Shown piece after piece: positions 43,910 through 54,886 of a DNA stretch of 64,000 nucleotides; the first letter of the stretch is position 1, and each line of letters begins with the position of its first letter. A model generated the notes under the pieces. It did not search any database, was not told the DNA's origin, and saw nothing but the letters and a program-made list of their open reading frames with translations. Position numbers and translations under genes: made by a program. The DNA comes from Paraphysoderma sedebokerense. Lineage: Eukaryota > Blastocladiomycota > Physodermatomycetes > Physodermatales > Physodermataceae. The stretch lies in the NCBI GenBank assembly GCA_025602915.1, contig JAHLJZ010000018.1, forward strand, positions 124,001 through 188,000, in the 5' to 3' direction.

Positions 43910-46900
43910 ATGGATATCACTTCTCGATTGGGAATGCCCTACCAAAGTGAGCCCTTGATATTGACATGATCAGTCATTTTTGTTGAGACTGATATCAATC
44001 TACCCAATTTTGTTTAGACCGGCAGATTAAGCTGCCCCGCCAGCGCCGGCCGTATAACCGACAAGATATGGCTGCGGTTGATCCAATGGCCCAGAGACAC
44101 AACCAGATGAAAAGTCTTATTGTCACATGCGGAGATAAAGTAAGTGATTTGGGCAGCCAAAAGTGTTGTGATTTTAATTGTTAACGATCCAACTTCTTGT
44201 TATTGTTTACCCTAACGATTTACTCGCAGGCCACAAATCTAAATAGACAGATTGCGGATTTGACCAATTTCTTGTTGAGAGATTATGACAATTTAAAGGA
44301 AAACTTTAAAAAGCAGTTTGTCGGATGGTAGCCTAATACTACTGCGTGCTAAGCTTGTTCCGTGGTACTAATATATCATTTACTTTACAGTGTTTCCGAG
44401 ATTCCATTTAAAGCACCCGTGTACGCTACAGTATTTTCTGTGATTAATCTCAAAAAGCCAATAATTGCGATGGAGGTGTTGGGAGAAATTCAGAATGCTC
44501 TGATTAGCTCCCTCACCTCAGGCAAGTGGAACGAGTTCAAATGTATAATGAGGTTTTTAGCCGAATCGGTCACAGCTAAGGCAGTCTCTTGGAATTCGAT
44601 TAAGTCTTTATGGGAAAATATTGTTTCTGTCATTGAAAATGAATCCGAACGGCCCGCTCGGAGAGATTTCTTTGCAACTACTATCATCTCGTCGATACCT
44701 TTCGTGTCTTCGTTTCTTCGTGACAACGCTGCCGACGATTTAAGCCGTTTCAATTCATTTTTATGTGATTATCTTCAATCACGAGTCCAGGACGAAAATC
44801 GACGAAAATCGTTAAATTTGTGTAAGATTTACGATCAAGTGTCTTGCCCTTATGATCAAATGGATGAACTGCAAATTATACTCTCCCAACTAAAAGATTT
44901 GGAAAATAACAATTGGGAGCAATCTTACACTATCCGACCATACCAAAACTTTACCGAATCATTAGAATCCCAGATGGAATTGAACTTCCCTACAGTCGAT
45001 ATTCCGTCTGATCAGTCTTCGTCTAATTATCCTACTTTCGGGCCTGTATTTCGAATATTTGAAAATTTTATGTCGGAAATACCACTCAACAAAGGATTTG
45101 TTCCCAATTTGCCGCCCTTTAATTCGATCTGTAGATTTATTATGAGTGATCTTATCGTCGATACGATTCAGATTTTCGACTGCAATCATAAGGAAGCCGC
45201 GAATTACTTGCTGTTGACCCGAAATATTTTCGATGAAGGTGTTGTTGAAAAAATACCTGAGCTGAAGGATGCCCGCGAAGACAACACTATTACTTTAGCC
45301 GATAGTCAACCGAAATGGTCATTCGACCAACTTGCCATGGAGGTTTGTCTACTAGATTGATTTAACTGTGGCTGATCGGAATGTGATTAGACTAACGTAC
45401 CGTGACTGCTAGCTCATATTTGCCAACATCCTCAAATTACCCTCTTCTGTTCGAAAGCAGGTTTACTATCACGTTCTGTTATTCGATTATATCAAAGTCT
45501 GCCCTCAGACAGTGCCCAAACTTCTTGGTCGATGTATCCAGACATGTTTCCACATGATGAATAGTATGGATGTGGAATGTGTAAGGCGACTCGCTGATTG
45601 GTTTTCTCATCATCTGAGTAATTTCGGCTACATTTGGACTTGGACAAACTGGTACTATCCCGTCCTCATCTTGCGTAATGTTCGTAGCTAATTATGCTAT
45701 TTTCCTTATTAACCCCAGGGATTTTGCATTGAACGATAATCCGAATTCGCAAAGAAAATTTTTTATCAAGACTACATTGGAAAAATGCATTCGGTATGTT
45801 GTCGATGCCTGAATAATTGCTAACTTCATTGAATATTGACGGTGCTTCTCCCAGTTTGGCCTATTATGACCGCATAAAGCAAAGCCTTCCCGAATCGTTC
45901 CATGGATTCATTCCCACAAGCGAGCCCAGTTCAAATTATCGCTACATAGCAGCTTCTCCTGCTATCTCAGAACAGTTTGTTTCCTTCGCCAATGATCTGA
46001 CCGCTAATATGAGACAAAAGAACGCTCCCGAAGAAATCGAAAAAATGTTGAATGAATTCATTCAGAATATTGGCGGTGAAGGAATCCGACAGCAAACAAA
46101 TGATTTGTTGATTCAAGCCGCTTTAAATTTGGGCAGTAAAAGTTTTAGTCATACATTGAACGTTCTGGAACGGTTTGTAGCTCTTCATCCTCTTTTGGGG
46201 CATGCAACCACCTCCGACAATTCTCTAATGATGCTTTGTGCTATAATGTCGACTGTTTGTTAACTGATATGCATTGTATACTTTTCATCTGATTTCTCCT
46301 CAAAAGCTATTTGGGATTACTACGAGCGTACATTAAGACTTCCGATGATAGAGTGCTCGCTTTACAATCAACAATGGAGTATTGGCAGAACAATATTCAT
46401 GTATGTGCTGCGTTTCTCCCTTGCTTTTTGTGATAGATGCTGTTCTAACATTTGATTCTGCAATCCTTTCAAGTTCTTATGCATCGTCGTAGACAAACTT
46501 TTGTACTATCGCATAGTCGACCCGCTCGCCGTTCTTGCCCTGATTTTCGATTCTTCAGAATTGTCTAATCAATTTAATGAGTTCGTAATCTTTTTCTCGC
46601 ATATCAGCAAGTTTATCTATTTTACGATTTTGTAATTTTGTGCATTGACTTTTGACTATTTCATAGGTTGCATGTAAACGACATGCTCATTATCACCATA
46701 AACAAAGTGATTGGAAGAGTAAAAACTTCCCAGCAGCAATTGGATGACGCAAGAAAAACTGATATGGATACCGATGGTATAGTTTGTTCTCTACACCCCG
46801 CCTGCTGCCATATCTGACAACTGACTTCATGTTTCTCTTTTGGCCGTGGTATGCGTTTCAGAACCAAATAATACCGTCAACGAAGATAGCATTCAGTCAT

Positions 46901-47404
46901 TAGAAGTGAATTTGCAAAATGCCCTTCGAGAAAAAAAGGATTTTTTCTTGGCATTGTACCAGGTGCGTGAATATCCTTCACCTTTCATTATTTTCGGCTT
47001 CGCATTCGCTCTCTTCATCCGTATTCAATTTAAAATTGGAATGATGTACTGACAAAAAATTCAAACAAAATAGAAATTGATCAAAAAAATCGTACAAGAA
47101 GTACAATCCAATTCGGGACATAAATTAACCCCATACAATAATTGGGCTATCGGTATATTTGTTCAAACTTTAAGATTGGTTCGTTTCACTTTTTATATTC
47201 CAAAAAACCTCACCGCCTCTATTCATTAAAACCAGATTCTAACCGATCTGTTTCTTTTCAAATTCGTTTTTTGGTTATTTATTTGCCGCGGTTTAGTCTG
47301 CACCGCATTTAATGGATTTCAAATCCGCGCTTGAATTAGCTTTGTTTAATGAAGATGTCCCTGAAATAGTGAAGACATTCTGGGAAGGCGCTTTTGTGTT
47401 GTAG
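43910..47404 (+). CDS. CBC1: Nuclear cap-binding complex large subunit (CBP80)
   Basis: Thirteen exons: 43910-43946, 44018-44139, 44230-44327, 44391-45342, 45413-45651, 45719-45793, 45855-46172, 46307-46400, 46474-46580, 46667-46776, 46862-46962, 47074-47178 and 47297-47404, giving 821 aa (human NCBP1 790). A basic N-terminus (IKLPRQRRPYNRQD) is a likely nuclear signal. The MIF4G region includes VYATVFSVINLKKP and RFLAESV. The middle has RRLADWFSHHLSNFGYIW and the late region FLCIVVDKLLYYRIVD and SKSFSHTLNVLER, all diagnostic of CBP80. With CBP20 it binds the m7G cap of Pol II transcripts and aids splicing and export. Exon 7's end and exon 9's end were fixed by matching the family, against plausible alternative donors. 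Confidence 0.92.
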
Positions 47405-47847
47405 AGTATTTCAAGTGAGAAAGGATAAACAAGATAGACAAGTGGGTTGAACGTAAGGAAAAAAAGGGACGGATGAAGGGCCTGAAAAAATGGGATTCGG
47501 TTGTATTCGCTGGGTTTGCTGTACTGTTATTGTAAATTTGGTTCGGAATCAATAGATGGTGAAAGAGAAATCCAAATAAAAAAGGTTGTCTTTCTATGAT
47601 AATGGTTTCGGGTGTGAGAACGTCAAAGATATCCTTCCAAAAAGGGTATTCTAGATTTATAAGTGTCTTCAGTTTTCTACAGCTCAGTATTGTAATCATT
47701 CCTACACCAAATCTTTGTCATTTTACATTACTCTCTTTCTCATGTCACCCATTTGATTGATCTGCGGAACAATAAGCATTTGGTAATTCAGCGTTCCATG
47801 GATATTTCATCGATATTGCCACCAAGTTAGGTCGCTTAGAGAATCAG
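47405..47847. other. Intergenic between convergent CBC1 and STN1
   Basis: 3' flanks only. A minus-strand frame at 47346-47699 is not convincing because it overlaps the CBC1 end and lacks family features. Confidence 0.55.
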
Positions 47848-49467
47848 TTATAATTGAAAATACTTGTCTCCTTGTTGATATATTAACCCGCCGATCGTAA
47901 GCTTTTTTAGTGAAAATAAATAATAATAATAATAAGTACCATAATAACTAATGGTAGCAGCATTAAAGGTAACATTGGTTTACCTGATCAACGATTTTTC
48001 GTACTGAATTTATTGTTATGTGTCCATTTTCAAAGTTGCGGAGAATATTGGATAAGGTGATACCATTTTGAGAGGAATAGATTAGGGACTCGATTCTTCG
48101 TTGGAGGTCTAATAGGGAAAATCAGAGGGTCATAAGAATGGACGTCAAGGAGGAGGAGAAGGTGAATGTTGGATAAGAATTGGGCGTTTTACCTTGGCTT
48201 TCTTTATTTTGATTTTGATTTGGGTTTTGATCAACGGCAAGTGGATCTTTCATTCCTTGCAACGCTTCTAAAAATGCTGGGTCATCGTCGCCAAAATCAT
48301 CATCATCAAATTCTAAATCATCGATTTTTGGGATGTTGATGTTTTGTTCCACTGTCCTTGAGCCGTGGTTTCGGTCGCTCGTTTCGAATTTGTTGTCATG
48401 AGTCTGGTCGGATCCGTTCACGCTTACCTTATCGTTTTTGTTCTTGTTGGCATTCAGTTGGCCAAATGGAAACTGGGGTGTATCAGGTTTATGGGAAGTG
48501 TTCAAGGAAGATGGCTGTTTCTTTGGGATAATTTCATATTGTTGCGATAGAATGGGTTTATACTCTTGTTGAGGCGATGCCCAGACTTGAGAATGTTTTT
48601 GTTGAGAAAGCTTTGACGGTGTTGATTTGGGAAAGGTGAATGAATTAGAGGTGGACGGGACCGATGCGGACGCAGAAAAAAGCGAAGGGAAGTAATGGTT
48701 TTTATATAAATTAATGATTTCAAGGAAACGAAGGGGAACACTGATAGGCGTGGTCGATATTTGGTAACTGTTTAGCAAAGAAAATATTTGAAATGAAAAT
48801 ACTGTTAGAAAGACTAAAACATCTAAAGGGAGGAAATGTAGGTACAACGAACCGCGAAAATTCAATGTATTTGCTTCCACTAGGATTTGTTTTAACGACC
48901 CCCAATAATTCGATCTGAGATCCAACTTCAAACAATGGCACCGGTTCGCCAAATGAATTGTCGGGTCGACGGGGTGGGGTGTAGATGCATGGGATGACGC
49001 CGGTGGTATCGTCTAATGGGTATGAAGATACGGACGAGCGCGAAAACAGAAAGAACGGCCTATCAGTATAAAATGTTGCGGCTGCCCTGAACAAGATGAT
49101 AACCGAAGATAAAACTGAAGGAACTAGTATATCAACCTATGTAATAATTCGACGATTGGCGATTTTCGATTTCTTCGACTTTGATCAGTGTCCCCAGCAC
49201 TCTATCCATCGTCGAAGGGTTAGCAACCAAGGACCGCTTGTAATGATATCACATTAACATGGAGGATTACCTGACACACCAAAAGGCCAATTTGTGCTTT
49301 CCTTTACCCACGGAAAATTCCCAATATTTTTCTGGTTGGCCGGTCGAAGCAAAGTCCCAGGAGAGGTTATCCGGCCGTGAGGTTGTCTTTGAGGCGAGAA
49401 TATCCTTGATGAAGAGAAGACGATGGACAGAAAGATGCCGAGGAGCGGATGAAGAGAGAATGACCAT
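47848..49467 (-). CDS. STN1: CST telomere complex subunit Stn1
   Basis: Six exons: 49467-49271, 49201-49137, 49012-48853, 48767-48193, 48108-47984 and 47901-47848, coding 391 aa. The N-terminal OB fold shows LSVHRLLFIKDILASK, VRVLGTLIKVEE, YYIDDTTGVIPCIY and GSQIELLGVVK, then LRFLEIINLYKNHYF just after it. A Ser/Asn-rich acidic linker follows, with FDDDDFGDDDPAF. The C-terminus is a winged-helix pair that ends LTIGGLIYQQGDKYFQL. Stn1 with Ten1 and Ctc1/Cdc13 binds telomeric single strands and recruits polymerase alpha for C-strand fill-in. Exon 2 begins only after the branch-like TGCTAAC at about 49222, which gives the VRVLG reading. The third donor is GTTCGT. Confidence 0.86.
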
Positions 49468-49659
49468 GACTGTGATATGAGGATGTATTCATCAGCTCGC
49501 AGAGATGACAATCACATCCACATCCACATTCATATTCATGTCCACATCATGATCACTCCTCATCGTCCACACGTGATGATAAAATGCGTTCCCTCGTCCT
49601 CTTCCCATTCCCTCGCTCGACATCATCTCTCACAAACACACACCACGGATACGCAGTCA

Positions 49660-50821
49660 ATGGAGGAGCAATCTCTCGCACAGCACCACACCAACGCACT
49701 CTGCAACATCGACACTGACTCCTCCCTCTCCACCGCCGCTACCTCCCGCTCCACATCCCCATTCATCTCGGGTTCCCCGGCCGCTTCGTGGGAACGCAAA
49801 CTCATGCAACGACAGAAGCAGATTGATTACGGAAAGAATACGATAGGTTACGATCGATATCGTAGACTGGTTCCCAGGTGTGTTTTCTCCATCGATTTGA
49901 TTTCAGTTCCCTGTATGCTCTTGTGTGGCCTCGCTCTTCACGTCCGTGATAGTTGTCTTTCTCTTCGAGTTATGCTTCTGTCCGAATGTCCCATATATGC
50001 TATTCACATTGCTATATGTGTATTTTAATATTGCCTTGACTGACCTTTCTGACTTATTTTTCAGGGAAAAGCGAAGGAAGCATGATCCCAAGACCCCTGA
50101 CAAGTATCAGGAATGCAGCACTCGCAGTTGGGTTGGACAAATAAAGCAATGGCGGCGGCGACTACATCTCTGGGATCCTCCCTCAGCAGAACATAAATCC
50201 TCATCATCGTCATCATCCTCGAGAACGAAAAGCCGTCATGGAGCTCCTCATTCGAATCCTCACACCCGAACAAATACAGACTCTACTGTGACTTCAAACA
50301 ATCGCCGCCAATCGCGTAGTGAACAAACAAGTCTCAGGACTACTCCGGTGAATGTTCCTGATGATTTATCGCATACAACGGAAGTCGAGAGTATAAGAAG
50401 CGCTGATGAAGGATATTCTACAAATTCTGCTAATACCATGGAATTTAGAGAAGAGATCGGGGTGGACGACATGGATTATGAATTAGAAGAACAAGATCTA
50501 TCTTCCTTTAATCAACAGAAAACAAACCAGCAGGCTTGGCACGGTCTGCGTGAAAGGAACGTCCGTAGTCAAGTTGGCTCTAGAAAGAGTGCATTCGTAA
50601 AGTTGCAGGATGAATTGAGCTTGAGCGACGTTGAAAATCAGCACGATTCCTATGGTCTTGCTGGATATAAATCCGGGAAAATGGACAAAAATAACGATTC
50701 GGCGCTAGAAGTTAGAGTTGAAGATGTTGTGAAGAGGGCTGCGTCGGCATTCTTGAATCAAGGCAGGGAGATTTCAATTTACGATGACGATTTCGATGAA
50801 GTGATGGATGCTGTGGTATAG
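49660..50821 (+). CDS. SLBP: Histone mRNA stem-loop binding protein
   Basis: Exons 49660-49877 and 50065-50821 give 324 aa from the chosen ATG (MEEQSLAQ). The RNA-binding domain is nearly textbook: RQKQIDYGKNTIGYDRY, then HDPKTPDKYQECSTRSW and IKQWRRRLHLWDPP. SLBP binds the 3' stem-loop of replication histone mRNAs and is needed for their processing and translation in animals. Ser-rich tracts and an acidic C-terminus (SIYDDDFDEVMDAV) flank the domain. An in-frame ATG at 49477 would place the start 10 bp from the divergent STN1 start, so the later one is safer. Metazoans and many protists have SLBP; most studied fungi do not. Confidence 0.92.
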
Positions 50822-51377
50822 GATCCTCTTATCTATTCATACCTTGGGTTTCTATCGTCTCTCCGTCTCCTTACAATTATCGAAAATCTCAAGTCACTCG
50901 ACGGATGTACATCTTATAAATTTGTAAACTTGGAGACTTTTCTTCTGTTCATTCGACGTGTAGATAGAGCTGTGCTATCTTCCTTTTTATAGAGATCAGT
51001 TGAAAGAGTGCTATCATTATTCTTTGTTTCATTATCTTTTGTCTATTATGTTATTCTATTGATGCTGTGGCATAAAATGCGGATGGATGCTGTCTTCATT
51101 GCTTACTTTAATTTTTGTTTAAATGCGAATTGATTTGTGTGAGATTTCACATGTACATAGACGAAGGAGGAAGACACATGTACCATATTATGGTTTTATT
51201 AAAAGATACCTCTGGAAGTGTTTGTGATCTATTTAAAATCTCTGATTCTAGCATTTGAGTTTCTGTGCACGAAACGACGCCGTTCCCTGAATTCGCTCAA
51301 ACGCATTTCTCAAACTCCACAACTGCAAACCGCTCCATTCAAATCTTGACGCAATTTCTTTCATTCTCTAAGAAGCA
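50822..51377. other. Intergenic between SLBP and TM9SF
   Basis: 556 bp between tandem plus-strand genes. No feature recognised. Confidence 0.5.
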
Positions 51378-54342
51378 ATGCATTCTGCTCTCATTCCCCT
51401 CTTTATCCTCCTCTTTTCTCATTCCTCAACCTCATTCTACCTCCCTGGAGTCGCCCCTACAAACTTTAAAAAGAATGATCCCGTAGAACTCCATGTAAAC
51501 GCCTTATCCTCGTCCAAAACTTTCGTGCCCTATGACTTCTACTATGAACAGTTTCATTTTTGTCGGGCGAAAGATGGTAGTAAACCCGTTTCACAGGCAG
51601 AAAGTCTAGGAAGTATTCTTTGGGGGGATAGAATTTTTGGGAGTACTGTTGATGTACGTAGAATTCCCGAGTCTGGGCCACTGTTGATGCTTTGATTTCT
51701 CTTTTTCTTCTGTTCAATGTCACCATCTTTTATTATTTAAACCATGTAAAGACTTGAAAGAACTAACCGCATCGTCTTGATCCTTCAACATAGATTAAAA
51801 TGCTGGAGAATAGTTCATGTAAACTTTGGTGTAAAGAAACCATACCAGCCCAAGATGCAACATTCATTAATAAAAGAATTAAAGAAAATTATACGGTCAA
51901 TTGGTATGTAAACATTGCTTTGACCGTTTTGTTTTTTGCTGTTTGTTTTTCATTCTTGTTTGTCGCATGCAAACGATGCGGTTGATTTGACGTCAGACCC
52001 TGACGCTGCTTGCTCTTATTTCTAAATATCAAACCGATTATCACCATTGCGAAAAATCTACTGTGTAAACCCTACAATTTTTTCGACGTTTGGATTAGGC
52101 TTGTGGATGGGTTGCCTGCGGCCCGAAAACGACAAGACAATAGAACCAAAGAAATATTCTACAGTATGGGATTTGAATTGGGTGATGTCGTATGTAGCTG
52201 TTATGCCGTTACTGAGTTTGGTTGCCAGAGCACTTTTACTAATATAATTGATTCAGAATCCAGATGGCAGTCCAGTTGTTCATAATCACTACGATATCCA
52301 AATCGAATATCATACCGAAGACCCACCCAACGCTGAAAATCCGAGCTATCGAGTAGTTGGCGTATTAGTTTGGCCTTACAGTAAGAAAACTGTATTGGAT
52401 GATAAGAATGCGGCCAAATGTAATACTGAGGAAAAGATGGTGCTAAAGGATAATGGTGATAATGAGGTTGTCTGGACATATAGCGTTAACTGGGTGGTAC
52501 GTTGATTGGGTTCTTTCTTCATCGTTATTTCTTATTGCTCCATTTGTCTTGATCAATGCATGCATGTTAGAATGCTGATACTGATGTTCCTCTTTTCGGG
52601 CGGGCACTATAGCAATCAGATGTTCCATGGGCAACCAGATGGGACAAATATTTACATGTCTTTGACCCAAAGATTCACTGGTTTAGGTAAGTCTATAGTG
52701 ACTTTGATTGTTATTTTGGTATTTCTATCAAAGGAGTGAAAGAATTGAATAGCTAACTTTTGTTCATTAAGTATCATCAACGCAATCGTCATTGTCTTGT
52801 TCCTCACTGGTATGGTCGCTATGATATTATTGAGAGCATTACATAAAGACATCAATCGGTATAATCTTGTCGAGGCTCAGGTTCGTATTGTCTGCTCATT
52901 CTTTCTGGAAGATCGTCCTTTTTTATGATTCTCTTGTTCGTTGACGACCCTGCGTAATGATATTGACCGATATTGTTATCGACATAGGAAGATGCTCAGG
53001 AAGACTTTGGTTGGAAACTAGTTCACGGAGATGTCTTCAGACCTCCAGTCAAAGCAATGTTGTTGAGTGTTTATCTCGGAAATGGAGCTCAGTTGTTTTT
53101 AATGACTGCTGTCACTTTAGGTAAGACGTAATTGTTCTCATTCCTGCTTCCGCGTGTGACTTAGCTGACGCCATTTCGCAAAAGTATTTGCTGTCCTTGG
53201 GTTTTTATCACCCTCTAATCGCGGCTCGCTAATGACGGTGCTGTTGGTGTTCTGGGTTTGCTTTGCATCTGCTGCTGGATTTGTTTCCGCTCGTGTGTAC
53301 AAGATGTTTGGAGGCGAAAATTGGAAAAAGAATGTCATGTTGACGGCCTTTTTGTTACCCGGGTTCGTTTCCCATTTTCACATTCCTACATCAGTTTCAT
53401 GTATGAAGGCTGACTTATCGTTGATATCAGTGCTCTCTTCTTAGGGCTTATAACTCTGAATTTCTTTTTGATTGGCGAAAAGTCATCTGGAGCCGTCCCG
53501 TTTGGAACTCTTTTTGCGTTGGTGGCTTTATGGTTTTTGGTGTCTGCTCCGTTAAGTTTTGTTGGAAGTTATTATGGATTTAAGAAGCCGGTTTGTGCAC
53601 CTGATTTTTATTCCTTTCGGTCTTCTTTATCGTACCCTGAATGAATTTACTTATTTGAAATTTGTTTCCGGATTCGCCATACTTACAGAAAATCGAGCAT
53701 CCGGTCCGCACAAATCAAATCCCTCGACAAATCCCAGAACAAGTTTGGTACCTCCGGCCGATACCGGTCATGTTAATGGGTGGAGTGTTACCTTTTGGAG
53801 CTATATTCATTGAATTATTCTTCATTATGAAGAGTATTTGGTATCATCAAGTCTATTATGTATTCGGATTTTTAATGCTAGTATTTAGCATTTTAGTATT
53901 GACTTGTTCGGAGGTAACCATTTTAATGTGTTACTTCCAATTGTGTGCTGAGGTAATTTCATTCTTTAATTTTTACCTGATGTCACCTTTCACCACTAAT
54001 TATTATCAATCGAAATAATAGGATTACGATTGGTGGTGGCGATCGTTCTTGACAGCAGGATCATCGGCACTGTACATGTTTTTATACACCGTCTTATATT
54101 ACTTCACACAATTACAAGTTCATTCTTTCGTTAGCACCATTCTATATTTTGGTTGGAGTGCAATAATGAGCTCTATGTTCTTTGTTTTGACTGGTTCGTG
54201 TATTTCTCTGTCTTGGCTCTTGCGTAGTTTATAGTTTATTTCTTTTCACGATCGCTAACTTTTGATGAATACAGGAACCATCGGATTTTTCGCATGTTTC
54301 TTGTTTGTACGAAAAATTTATGGATCTATTAAAATCGATTAG
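51378..54342 (+). CDS. EMP70: Transmembrane 9 superfamily protein (EMP70/TMN)
   Basis: Twelve exons: 51378-51653, 51794-51903, 52099-52189, 52257-52496, 52613-52686, 52772-52880, 52988-53120, 53185-53362, 53431-53590, 53689-53952, 54022-54193 and 54275-54342, giving 624 aa. A signal peptide leads to [20 protein letters not shown], the classic TM9 opening. The lumenal domain is about 250 residues, and nine TM segments follow with [28 protein letters not shown] and [11 protein letters not shown]. The end [10 protein letters not shown] carries the family's Golgi-retention type K-x-D motif. TM9 proteins cycle in Golgi and endosomes and sort membrane cargo with Gly-rich TM segments. Three donors are GTTCGT, and exon 9 starts at an AG 14 bp upstream of a tempting later AG, since only that keeps the frame. 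Confidence 0.93.
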
Positions 54343-54886
54343 CTTGCTGCATTATTGTACAATATGAAATGGCACTTTTGTTTGCATACTGTTGAATCAT
54401 TGCAGTATCAAAAATAACTTAAACACACATGACACTAAGAAAAGTACCGCCCGTATCAATGCAAAAAAGGGTCAATAAATGAACATTTCTGAATTTGTGC
54501 TGTCCTGATAACCATGCTTGTTTAGGCAAACATATGAGGTTGACTTTGGCTACCAAATCTACTTTAAAACGGCAATTTTATCTAAACACATGTATTTTGT
54601 GCGACAATTCCCATTATTGTAAGTCTCACCATTCCTGTTGTTATCGCCAATGGATGCCCACAATTCATATTACGATGATCTGATCGCCGCACACGAAGAC
54701 ACGAAGCTCCACATTCCACAATGCGCATCAGACTGGTCAAATCTCACCCTCCGCTGGCGCCAAATCTTGCACTGCGACTATTTCTGCTGTGAGCTTTGTA
54801 AGAACCACGAAGTGTATATCGAGTAAAGTAAAAAGCTAAACTGAATTTCATTCAGACATAGTCAATTAAAATGACGTTTATTCGCA
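54343..54886. other. Gap between TM9SF and the permease, with one possible small frame
   Basis: The TM9SF 3' flank and the permease 5' region. The only candidate gene is the 58-aa frame at 54653-54826, listed separately. Confidence 0.5.
54653..54826 (+). CDS. Possible small Cys-rich protein
   Basis: A 57-residue frame starting MDAHNSYYDDLIAAHEDT and ending with the cluster HCDYFCCELCKN. Codon use looks coding, but no splice partner, signal peptide or family is recognised. It might be a 5' leader frame of the permease gene that starts about 60 bp later. Confidence 0.3.
   Translation, partial: DAHNSYYDDLIAAHEDTKLHIPQCASDWSNLTLRWRQILHCDYFCCELCKNHEVYIE

Noticed and set aside
46173-46263. Longer CBC1 exon running to a stop at 46263
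   Set aside because: The GTTTGT donor at 46173 gives the SHTLNVLERYLGLLRAY reading that matches CBP80; the longer frame does not.
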